From Oxyruncus cristatus (Eukaryota; Chordata; Aves; Passeriformes; Cotingidae), in the NCBI GenBank assembly GCA_013399855.1, contig VXAY01006167.1, forward strand, positions 417,208 to 481,207: DNA of 64,000 nucleotides. The letters are read 5' to 3'. Both the position numbers and the translations under genes were made by a program. Below the pieces are notes generated by a model. It was not told the DNA's origin and did no database searches. It saw only the letters and a program-made list of their open reading frames with translations. This document shows, piece by piece, positions 13,583 to 24,800 of this stretch (the first letter of the stretch is position 1; every line of letters starts with the position of its first letter).

Positions 13583-14301
13583 CCGAGATCAGTTTGAACA
13601 GTCTGCTAGGTGCAATCATACCTCTTCCGAATTCTGATCATCTGCCTTGTTGATTTGGACTATAAACTCTGTTGGGTAGGCACTATTTACACACAGTGTT
13701 CACACACCGTGTAAAACCACTGGAAGCTCTCACTTTTCATTGTTCTTGAAGGTAAAGAAATAATAAGAATCAATAATGTGCTCGATTTTGTAACTTTTCC
13801 AGTTATTTGCATTGAAAATCTTCTGGTTTATTTAGATTACTGAACATTTCTGCTCAGTTACCTCTGATACTAACCACTCCACTCATTAATTTCTGGTAAG
13901 AGAGACTAGTTGGAAGCAAGAAGACCAATGCACAAAAACAGACCTGAAAATAGTGTCTCCGAGAAAAGATACGGTTATCCTTTGGATAACCATATTAATG
14001 ACATAGTGCAGTATACGCTACAAAAGACCTTTTTTAAAAAAATGGAATATCACAAGATGTTAAACAAATATATCTAAAGTTTGTAGAAAGAAGGCAGCCA
14101 TTGAAGAACAGAAAGTGATCACAAAATCAAGGAATGCAGTACCAGATACAAAATAACAGGCACAACTCAGGCTAAGTATGCCAATTTATCAAGCAATGCC
14201 TGAATGTCTGTGTTGGGTTTTTTGATTGTTTTTTTTTTGTTTGTTTTAAAGTGGACTGCTAAGTTTGAGTTGCAGTGTAACCTCCCAACAGCACAAGGTA
14301 A
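13583..14301. other. Unassigned non-coding DNA
   Basis: Nothing recognisable is present except a short perfect hairpin at 13973-13991 (GGTTATCC, TTT, GGATAACC). Confidence 0.55.
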
Positions 14302-14529
14302 GCCGGGGCCGGGTGCTGCTCAGTTGTTTCCAGAAATCACTATGCAAATACTGACTCTGCTCATGGCAAGAAGAGTGCTTCACCTGATGAATGTACATGC
14401 AATGACACTGAAGATATAGAGAGAAGAGACATAAACAATATATTTGAAACTGATGATGACTCTAAGGAAGAGCTGGAACAGAGATTAAAAGTGGATAATA
14501 GAGAGGCAACATTTTATATCATGAAATAA
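14302..14529 (+). other. Exon-like open frame, function unknown
   Basis: An open frame without an initiating Met runs from just after an in-frame TAA (14299-14301) to a TAA at 14527-14529. A plausible splice acceptor (ttgtttccag) ends at 14333, which would give a 3'-terminal coding exon starting at 14334. The frame is strongly hydrophilic and acidic, with SPDECTCNDTEDIERRD near the middle and KEELEQRLKVDNREATF near the end. I recognise no family. The composition can also be explained by a purine-rich strand, and no partner exon, donor site or poly-A signal was identified. It could be a real terminal exon, a decayed retrocopy or chance. Confidence 0.2.
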
Positions 14530-15754
14530 CGAAACGAACATTCATGTCTGCTGGGATGTTGCTTCTTGGTTGTTTGGTGATGACAATTTGTGGGTAAGAA
14601 GAGAACTTGAACATTGCCTACCAATCCTCCCACACTGTTGAATAAACAGCAGTGATCAAAGGCAGCTGGCTCCATCTCAAAGATATCTAAAAGGGAAGTT
14701 GGGGTGGGCAGAACAACATCCCAGTGGGAAAGCTCATAACCACTTTGAATCAAAACAAAAAAAGATCCTATACACCACCAAATGATATAATAAGAGGGGA
14801 ACAGGGAAGGGAGGTGAGTGTCACATCAAAAACTTCACGAACATTTTTGGTGGGAGATAAGTGACTACATCCTAACAGCAAATACATGTGCAGTCAGATA
14901 CACTGTGTCTTACCTCATGCTATCAGGCACCTAATATGTCTAACCCCAGTAGTGACAAAGGACAGGATAAGACTTGAAATGGAAGTAGGTCACAGGTAAG
15001 TATCTATGCAGTTTATCAACGGGCGAATCCCCTGGAAATCACTGAACTGAAATTGGATATTTCTGAAAGATATGTAGTAGTCAGCCTACAATTACAGGCT
15101 CTGAGCTAGAATTGCCAGGAGTAATTCAACAGCCTTCGTTGCAGAGGTAGTTGGACAAAGAGTAGTCAAAACAGTGCATTCTTGCCTTAAAATCTACTAC
15201 ATGGTCCCTGCAATCCTCCTTACCTCTGGCCACATGAACAGTATAAGAGGAAAAACACATTTCACATTGTAAGAACAAGCACAAACCACTCCAGATATTG
15301 TGAGGCCCTGAGAAAAAGCATAGAATTGGGAAGTACATGTAACGTGTTTGAGGAATGAGGGAGGATTCAGCACTACCTCACATTTAAAGGAGGTAAAAGA
15401 TGGAGAAAGTGGGGGAGGGGAAGACCACCAAGGTCCCTCCTGTGATATGGTAAATCCTCAGATTACGAGATATGGGGGCAGGGAGGAGTTTAGGCAGCAG
15501 GCTGACAGAACAGCCCTTGCATCCCCTCACTAGACTAATTGTCCATGAAGATATTTAGCCTCAGTTTACTTTTGTGATCAGGTCAGCTTTCTATGCAACT
15601 TTTAAACAATAAAATACATGTAGGAGAGGAGGAGGAGGGCAAACTGCAAGCATTCTAATTTACCACATTAAGCAGGGACAGTCTAATTCATGTACTATTC
15701 CTACCCTCATTTACACAGGTAAGAAAGAGAAAAAGAGAGGAAAAACTCCTGAGA

Positions 15755-15777
15755 GGGGGGGGAAAAAAAAAAAAAAA
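15755..15777 (+). repeat. Purine homopolymer junction (G then A)
   Basis: Eight G are followed directly by fifteen A, preceded by a further G/A-rich stretch. It is a pure purine tract that could adopt unusual structure and is prone to length error. Confidence 0.85.
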
Positions 15778-17136
15778 GCGCCTTTTATTTTGCTAGAGGA
15801 CCCCAGGGAAGGGCCCCTGAAGCAGAGGCCCTGCTTTTACAAATGTTTCCCTTTCCTTACACGGTTCCTTTAATACGAGTAAAAATTTCAAATTCCTCAT
15901 TTGTTTAGCCTGAAATCCCTTGCACATTTCCCACAAACTACTTCCTTTTCTCTCTTTTTAGCTGGACTCCCTCTCTTTTTAATGAAGAGAAGTTCAGAGA
16001 GTTTTTCCCATGAATAGATGGCGGGCACCTGGGAGTTATGAATTTTAAAGTGATCATTTTCTTTCAGCCCCGCTGGACAATGGGGATCTCCTTTTGACTC
16101 ACTTTCACAGCTTTGAGAGGCTCTCAGATCAGCCACATTCCAATCAGACTGGAGTCAGATCAGAGCCAGGCTGGACTGCATCAAGGTCTCTCGCACAGAA
16201 AGACAAGGAGCAGATGGCCAACACTGAGCTCTCCTCCCCTTTTCAGAGTGCAATGGAAGGCAATGTGGGAAAGCGTTCCCCCAGCATTGCCTATTGATTT
16301 CTGAATAGGACCACCACATGCCACCAGCCTGTAGGTATGAACCTCTGTTAACAGATGGTGAGATCATTATGAGCAATTAATTCCTTTAATGTATCAGTGG
16401 GAACATGTTGGAAAGGGTGATGCAAGCACAGAGTGAATAGTGAACTTCTCATTCCTCGGGGAGAGCTGCAGCTACATCACTGAAGGATGGGAACAGTCTT
16501 TCAAGACCCTGTACATACTGAGAACCAGTTAGCCATTTGGTCCACAGACACAAGGCATGGTTTTTATTAACTAATCATCCCTCCCTCGTTGATATGTGAT
16601 TAACAACAGATTTCTTTCTAGGTCATTTTTGGAGAGACAAACAAATCAAAACAATGGGAAAAAAATCCCCAACTATCAACACGATAGGAACAGAGGGAAT
16701 TCGGTTGTAAAGATGATGAGGGAATATTGCTACCAAACTTTTTGTTACATAAAATTTGATTTAGACTGACTATAAATTAGGAAGGAGACAGGCTATTTTG
16801 AACACAACTATGTGTATATAAATAAATGAGAAGAATTCATAATAGGTCTTACACTGAAAATAGAAGCATACAAAACAAACCCTTAGCAAGCTTGCCAGAA
16901 AGTTACTATGAAAGGATCTTACACATAAGTTATAGTTTGTACAATTTGAATATAGATCTCGTATTGAAATGCAGAGAAATCCACAGAAAAATTGCATATT
17001 TATTGCTATTCATTGTGATCTCAGTAAATTAAAATTCACTGTGCTAATAACAACTCTTAAGAGTAAGACATTCCTGCATCATCTGCTTTAAATGCATTTA
17101 TATGACAGGCTTTGTTGTGGAGGTTTTTTTGGTGGG

Positions 17137-17154
17137 TTTTTTTTTTTTTTTTTT
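17137..17154. repeat. Poly-T tract
   Basis: An 18-base T run follows two shorter T/G-rich runs. Confidence 0.85.
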
Positions 17155-18264
17155 CATTTTGGAGACAGAAGGAAAAATTGAAAGTACAATATAGATGGCT
17201 AGTTAGCTCTTGGTCTTAAAGATGACAGCAGAATGTGAACAGGAAATACAGGCAACTATTCACTTATTCATATTTAAATGACACTTTTTGCTTGTAATTA
17301 AGACACTCAAGTCGTGTCTCTGTTCATGAAATTTACATAACTGTACAATAGCTTGCCTAAGTGAACAGCAAATGGTAGTTAACCTTGAAGTGTATTATCT
17401 TAATTGAATAAATCTGGCTTTAGTTCAATAAATTTAAACAGAAAGATATCTTTAAACTACTAAAATAATTTAAAAAAATACATTTGCTTTACATGTTAAG
17501 ATGGCTTGTTGTTTTTCTCTGAGATTTTTATTTCTGCTGTAACATTGGTCCTTTAAAAAAAAAAAAAAAAAGAAACCATTGCAGAACAGCAAAGACATTG
17601 ATACATGTTTCCTGTTTTCTCCTTATTGTTTGCGGTTTGAGTCAGTGTCACATTCTGGAAAGCCTTGATAAGAATATCAGAATATTGAATCAAAAATGTA
17701 TAACTTGCCTGTTTGAGATAGTCCCTTACCTACTTTCCCTGTCCTTATTGGACTTGTGTTCTTCCCCTCCCCCACCACATACCAGCTGAGTATCCCATCA
17801 CACAGTGAGAAACCTAGGTGGGAGAATATAGATTTTTGCATAGGTTAAATAGGAAAGCCACATTCCACCACTCTCCCATTTAAATCAGATTTACATGGGG
17901 TGTAAATCCCCTCAGAATAGAGCCATTCACAAAGGGCTCAGAATGATCCTCTCAAACACTGATTACATTAAATCAGTAGCAATCATGTTTCTCAGATTAT
18001 GTAGTTACAGCAAAAGAAACTGTGCAGCATATTTATATTTGTGTGAAATAAGTTAATGAGAAGCCACCTGTGCCTTATATGAGTTTACAAGAAAAGCAGA
18101 GGAACACAGGTGTTTTCAGCAATATCACTACGTATTTTTATATGAATTTGCAAACACGGAAAATGAACATATTGTTACTAAATTCAGCCACATTCACACA
18201 GAGAGGGACAATATTTTGGATTTTGTTTTTAAAAAAATACAAAAGGCCATTAAAAAGACCATTC

Positions 18265-18285
18265 TTTTTTTTTTTTTTTTTTTTT
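18265..18285. repeat. Poly-T tract
   Basis: A 21-base T run, one of the longest homopolymers in the window. I see no retroposed element attached to it. Confidence 0.85.
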
Positions 18286-21200
18286 CAGTATCTTGGCCAT
18301 CAGCAAGAGCTATAATTTGGGCTTTTCTCCCTCTCACAATGTTCACCATTGTATCTTATGCAACATAGACTGTATATTCTCAGTTCTTACCCACATTGCT
18401 GGTAAGAAGCATTCACACTCTGAATTACCATTTTTCCCAGCATCTAGCACTACTCAAAAGACAGCACAATAATACACTAGAAGTGCCTTTGTCTTTATGA
18501 CTATATGAACAGCAGATTGTCTTTGTATAGAGTAAGAGTGGCATACTAACTCTTGGAGTAGGGAGAAGGAATTTGTATCAGTAGCTGACCACTTCATAGA
18601 TATATATGCCAGTTTCTTCCTCAGTAAGCAGACACTGTGATGTTTTGGATAAAATGTGGGCTTTTTATGTCACTAGTTGTACTAGAATGACTCCAAGAGG
18701 ATCGTTTGCTCTTGCCCTTAAGGAGAACATCCAAGATTTCCCATAAATGGCTTTTGTTTTTTTGCTTGAGGTTTGGAGGGGAAGGGAGCACATTAACAAT
18801 AAGTGCTTAATCTCTTGACTTGATGCACCACATCTAAAATGAAAGTAAATCAGAAAACCTCATCCTTTCATTGGGAGCAATTCAAAAAGCACATAATCAA
18901 ATGATGAATTATGCGAATTCAAGCACATAATCTATTTTTGCAATAGAATTGAACAACTGCTCTTGAAACTTATGTGTTCTAACGAGGTTTTTCAAAATGG
19001 CATTACTGGGGTCTTGGAATCAGGCAAGTTAAGGGACAAATATCCTTCAAAGGTTGTTCTCAGTATCTCTATGTTTTCTTTTTCTTTCAAGTAGGAAAAT
19101 AAAAATCAGTATGCATGAAAAGAGATTCTGGTAAAAAAAAAGACATAAAACAAATAGAGGACTAGAGAGGGGTACAGCCTATTACAACAGTTCCGGGTGT
19201 TGATGGATTGCAAAGGGAAAAAGAAACATGGTCAGCAATTAAAAAATTACTCATACAAGGATAGGAATCTAGTGACTTCCTTTCTCTCTGTCTCTCCAAG
19301 AATGCAGGTAATAAAATCTACCCATTTTGCTCCTGACAGAGATTATAATTGTAGTTTGCAACCAAGACAGCTGAAATCATTAGTCCTCCCCTAGCGAACT
19401 GAAGTGGCTCTGCCTGTCTTGGCACAGTCAAATGTATTTAGTCTGGATAAATCATACTTTAGAGGTTTATGAAATCAACCTATCTGAGGATAGTCCTTGC
19501 GATTCTATACATTCATTGGACTGGTTTGCCAGCACAAGCAGAACTGTACTTCATAACCTTAGAGCAGAGGCTCAGTAGGAGAACTCCACTGGGCATGGGC
19601 CCATAGAACCTGCATTCCTCTGCCTTTGAGGATGGATTTGGATCCAATTTCTCAGGTTTGAGATTATTTTCCAACTCTTGGGGGCTTACTGTTCAGTACT
19701 TAGCTGCATGGACAGCTTTCCAAACTTAACATGTTATCTGGGAGTTCCCCATAAAGTCACAACACCACCTGCTGAACTTTGGGCTGCTCTTGAGGTAGGA
19801 AGTTCTTACCTGTACATTTTTCATTCTAACAATTTATGAGTATTTTATTTATTTTTAGGGAAGCCAAAAGGTGTATCTTGGATCACTTAATAAATATTTA
19901 GTAAATATTAATAATTTTGAAAGGGTTTTAATTACCTTCCTTAATAGACAGTTTCTCTTCTCTACTAATGTGTAGGTTCTTTTTAATTAACATGTCTGTA
20001 ACATGACTTTTCCATTAAATGAGCATAGACATGACATACAATTAGAAATATGAATTACTTTCAATTAAGGAAAGGGAATCAGTTTGAATCTGAAAGCAGA
20101 GAACATTCTGGCAGCGGCAGTTGTGCAGATGAGGAGACATTCAGCAAGCTTCAGGATGTCCGAGCACTTGATTCTGGAGACAAACCACTTCTAGTGCCAA
20201 GAGCTAAGCCCTGGTCAGGACACAATGCTGGGTCCACAGAACCAAAAACTGACACAGAATAACTTAGCAATGTGCTTACTCACAATTTCACTCTTTTTAG
20301 AAGTGCTGGACACTCTGTGGCACAACAGAGAAAATGCAAATTGAACTTTGTTGCAAGCACACCAGTCCGAGTCTGCTGTTTGATTAGAGTAACTGATTTC
20401 AGTCAGATTACACACAGGTCCTTCCGGGACAATACTGCATTACCACTCCCACCAATAATTTCAGATGTGAAATAAGTAGGACAGTGAAGTCATGCTTCAA
20501 ATTCACATCACTTGCATTTTTTTAAGTAAGCTTGCAAGATTGGATAGCTAGTTCATCTTGAGCAGTCATATATAAATCAAGTCATAACAACATTCAGCAC
20601 CAAAACCTTTGGCAACAGAATGATCTGTTGCTTGCATACCACACACACTAAGTACTTGCAAACACTCTAAGTTTTTGTTCATTTTTTACAGCATGTAAAT
20701 ATCTTGTCTATAGCCACTAGTGTCAGCCAGTTCTCAGCGGTTCATTTTGATTGGAACCGGTCTGTAGAAGATGAGGAGGCAAAGAAATGCTAGGTATGAT
20801 CAAAAATCAAATTCCTAAAGCTCTGAACACAACACAGCTGTTTGCAGCTTAATCTTTTCTCCAGAACCAGTTGAAACACACAAATCATAAACTATAGGAA
20901 AGATGAAACTACCATCTGGAACATCCAGTGTCCAGGAGTATTTGTACAGGTATTCTCAGTATGACCATGCCAGAGTCGGAATGTTGACAAATGATTTTTG
21001 TTTAAACTTGTTTGTCAAAATACAGAGGTGAAAGTGGAAGAACAGCTCTTCGTATCAGGGCTACAAAGCCAAGATTCACTAAGGAAAACCTTAGTAAATT
21101 CTCTCTGCTTGCATATTGACTAAAAAGTACCACCAATGTTAAAAGGACTTACAAGCAAGCTCTGAAGCATTGAATTACTGTTCAAGAGGCACACAGAGTA

Positions 21201-21650
21201 TAAAACAGGCATACATGCAAACCCCAAAACTCCAAATACTTAAGTTCTCCACAAAACACAAGCAAATGCCCAAACCATACGTATTTTAGTGAGATTAGAG
21301 GCGGGGCTTCTGGGGAGAAAGGAAGGTTGTTTTGTTTGTTTGGGGTTTTTGGAGGGTGTTTTTAATTCTGAAGGTTTACTTGGACAGGAGACTGACAAAC
21401 CTGACTCCTTAAAATTAGCTTCCATTACCAGCACGAATATCTGTGGATACAGACCTGCCTGAGTTCCTGCAGTGGGTTGACCTTGGCTGGATGCCAGGTG
21501 CAAAGCCAGCTGCTCTATCACTCCCCTTCCCTGACGGACAGGGGAGAGAGTAAGATGGAAAACAACCAGTGGGTTGGGATAAGGTAGTTTCTTAAAGCAA
21601 AAGCAAAGTAAAAGCTTGCGCACACAAAAGCGAAGCAAAAGATAGCAGGG

Positions 21651-21656
21651 TTTATT
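21651..21656 (-). terminator. LTR polyadenylation signal
   Basis: AATAAA lies on the minus strand about 125 bp downstream of the LTR TATA box, the usual position for the end of an LTR R region. The sister LTR has AATAAA at the equivalent place (39858-39863). Confidence 0.7.
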
Positions 21657-21780
21657 CTCTACTTCCCATCAACAGCGATGGGTGGCCACTCCTGAGCAGC
21701 AGGGCTTCAGCATGTGCAATGGTTCCTCAGCAGGCAGCCATTGGAGACAATGAATGTCTGCCTTTCTGCTCCTTGCCTTA

Positions 21781-21804
21781 GCTTTTATATCTGAGCTGAC
21801 GTCA
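21781..21804 (-). promoter_or_regulatory. LTR promoter: CRE plus TATA box
   Basis: On the minus strand the perfect cAMP-response palindrome TGACGTCA (21797-21804) is followed after 7 bp by TATAAAAGC (21781-21789). The sister LTR near 39.7 kb keeps the same 7-bp spacer (gctcaga) and the same TATA box. In it the CRE has become TGACATCA, losing the central CpG. The shared arrangement supports a real ancestral LTR promoter. Whether this copy is active is unknown. Confidence 0.75.
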
Positions 21805-24800
21805 TGGTGTACGGAATATCACTTTGGTCAGTTTGGGTCAGCTGGTCTACTTGGGTCCCCTCCCAGAATTTTGCCCTTAACTGAGGAAGGAATGTTACAG
21901 TGCTGATGCTGATGCTCAGCAGTAGCCAAAACACTGGTGTGTTATCAACACCCTTCTAGCTTCCAATGCAGAGCACAGCACGGTGAGAAACGAACTCCAG
22001 TTCAGCCAGACCCAATACAGTTCCCTAGTTAAAAATGCAGGACGCTTCCACATGAGGATGCAGGTAATTTGGAAGTGTCCCTATTTCTCGTTATGTTCCA
22101 GTCTACGGAACACTGTTTTCTGGATTCATATTCTCTTTGTCCCCTAGGACAAGTCCCAAGGGAACAGCGCTTCAGGACTCCATCACTGGACCTGTTTTAT
22201 TTGAGTGAGAAATTTCCAACCTTTCTATAGGTAAGGTGGATTCCCAGCCTGGTTGGCAATCCATTTCATAAAACCAGTTTAGTCACTTCCTCCAGTGCAC
22301 GTATTTGACCTGTAAGCATATTTTTAGGTCAAGGGTCTTGATAGTTGTCCTCAATTCCCCACAACTTTATTTAACCACGTGCCAGTCATTTAGCTGGCTA
22401 TTTCCAGCTCCCAGAAAGCATCCCTGCAAAGCAGCTGGGGTTTTTTCATGCTACTGGAATAGATCCTTCAACACAGAAATAACGACTCCCAGGTAGACAG
22501 GAGGAAAAGGAAACCAAAAGCCAAATCACAGCGTGTTGCAACCTGCCACCATGGTCTCATCCAACAGAGTACCAGTAACCAAATTATTTTTTTTTTTTCT
22601 CTCCAAGCCTGTTCTGTCTGGGTGGCAAACAGCACGCAAACTTTGTCTTACCTTTCTTGCAGAATCAGCACCCTACAAGCACAGCTGAGCATGCTTTCCT
22701 CCCTACTTGCTTTCAGAACACCTAAAGATGTTCGTTTTTGTCATGGGGTGCTGTGAATATATACACCATGGGGCTCTTATTCTTCAGTTTTTTTGATACT
22801 CTGTACATTCATGTTTGAAGATACCAGTTCTTTAAAAAAATTAATTGGAAGGCTACCCTGTTGACTAGAATTCAAAAATATACAAGCACATTTCTCGAAG
22901 AGACCACTAAGGCTTCTGTTAGACCCTATGAGAGCATTAGTGATGAAAATGTATTTGAAGTTTAACCTGACTTTAGGGACCTAAAAAAAAAAAAAAAGCC
23001 AGCACAAAAAGCATGCATCTGCATGTCTTTCTTGTCTACAGTTGCCATTCTGATACTGTGTCATGTTAGAAACACAGATAGCTACAGAAGCAGCTATGCT
23101 ATGCTGGCAAAGTGCCCTGTGAGCTCAGTGCCCAGGTTTCGTCAGAGCATTATCTGTCATCCTCTGAAAGGCAATAAAAGTTTAGAGCTGCTTAGTAGCA
23201 TCTTCCCTGACTCGCATGAAAAGATGCCAAGCAACTGCTGATGATAAAAGGTATACACTTACGGAAGTCAAGTCAGAGCAGAAACTTAAAATAAGGCTTA
23301 ATTACCTGAGCCTGTTGAAACTTCTGTTGTTTGATAAGTCATGGACAAATCATAACATCACTTAAACCCACAGATGTTTTAATAGCAGCTACGGAGTTCA
23401 AAAGCCCCTAAAGATAGAGCTGTTTCTTTTAAAGAAAGCTACAGAATATGATTCCCAAAAAACGGATGTATACAAGTCCTTGGAATAGAGTCTGTCCATT
23501 TATGGGCAGTACTTTTATGCCTCAAACCCAATAGAGGCATGGTACAAAAGGTATAAACTATATCATTATTTGAGGATTAACCTAATAGCTTTGATATTAA
23601 ATAGGAGTTTAACCCCAGTGGAAAACAAAGGGTTTGATGAAAGTAGCCTTCATCAGAGTTCTTCAATAACGCATTGGTCATCTGTCAACTGTTCTTCAGA
23701 ACAGGCAGTTTCATACAATTCTACTTTAGCAAAGGTATGGATGCTTAAAATAAAGAAAAAAAAAGGAGATTTTGTCTTCCCTCTTCCAATTGGCAGCACT
23801 CACACAACATTGTTTCCAATTATAGTAAAGGAAAACATTGCAGAGAAACGTCTCTCTGCAGATGCCTATTACAAATCCCCATAGTTTCAACCCAGCCTGC
23901 ATTGAACCGGCCTGCCAAGAGCCCCACAAGACAGGTTTGGGTTGTCACATGGATAAGGTTCAAAGTAAGGAAGCAAGAAAGTTGACTCCCGACTGCGTTA
24001 GGAGGCACGTGGATCTGAACTGCTGCAACAGCCAGGAAAGATTTTCACAGCATGGATGAGGATTCAAGACTCTGCCCTCCTGTAGTATCCTTAAGTTTCA
24101 ACACACCCACCCCCGTCAGTAGAAATATTGGCAGTCCTTCCAAATTCTAAATTCAGTGCACACTGTCAAAGAGAGACATGTTGTATGCGCCATAAGGGTC
24201 AAAAAATTCCCTACCTCTGAAATAAAATTTTCCAACTGTAAGTGTCAGATAGCAAAGGATTCTTTATCTTCATTGGCCACACAACTACTTTTCCCCATCT
24301 GAATTTGTCTAGTGTCAGCTGTTAGCTACTTGCTTGTTATGTTTCGGACCATTATTCCATAATCCATTTAATCTGTCATTGCTCAGTGCTGTTGATTAAA
24401 GGAGCCAATCCCATCTTTCTCCTTCATATACAGCCATTCATTCCCACTATCGCCATTGCATCAGTATTAACCAAACTAAATAACTGAGTAAGCTGAAAGC
24501 CAAATAATTGTTTGGTTTCTGCAGGTTAGGAAATTCATCTGCCAACAAACTACCTCAGTTTCACCCAGGAAGAACACAAAAACTGGCAAGAGCTGGCACC
24601 AGGGAGAGGCAGAAACAAGCAAATAGATGACAGTGGGAATGCCCTTTTTTAGCAGTCACACTGAATTATGCCAGAGGAAACAGATCAAGGAACTACAGTA
24701 CTAATCTGCCAAATTAATCAGTGTAACACCTCAATTAGGGAAGGATGGAGAGGATTCTCTGTTAATAGAAAACTAAATCAAGGCTAGGTCTCCAAAACAA

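Larger units (their letters stand above)
14530..21462. other. Unassigned non-coding DNA with homopolymer tracts
   Basis: No gene or transposon is recognised. Homopolymers lie at 15755-15777 (G then A), 17137-17154 (T), 17555-17571 (A) and 18265-18285 (T). A block at about 17230-17480 is unique and AT-rich with several TAAT cores, so it is a possible regulatory element. A 70-codon acidic frame at 20050-20262 is noted among the findings. Confidence 0.5.
21468..22019 (-). mobile_element. Solo LTR of an avian endogenous retrovirus
   Basis: A 552-bp long terminal repeat in reverse orientation. On the minus strand it starts TGTATTGGGT and ends CCCACTGCA, the canonical TG...CA boundaries. It is flanked by a perfect 5-bp target duplication, GTTCC, at 21463-21467 and 22020-22024. 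Promoter signals are in the expected order on the minus strand: CRE (21797-21804), TATAAAAGC (21781-21789), then AATAAA (21651-21656). No primer-binding site, gag/pol sequence or second LTR adjoins it, so it is a solo LTR left by recombination between two LTRs. The intact boundaries suggest a moderately recent insertion. The copy near 39.5 kb is of the same family. A 5-bp duplication is usual for class III (ERVL-like) elements, but I cannot place the family without a library. Confidence 0.9.
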
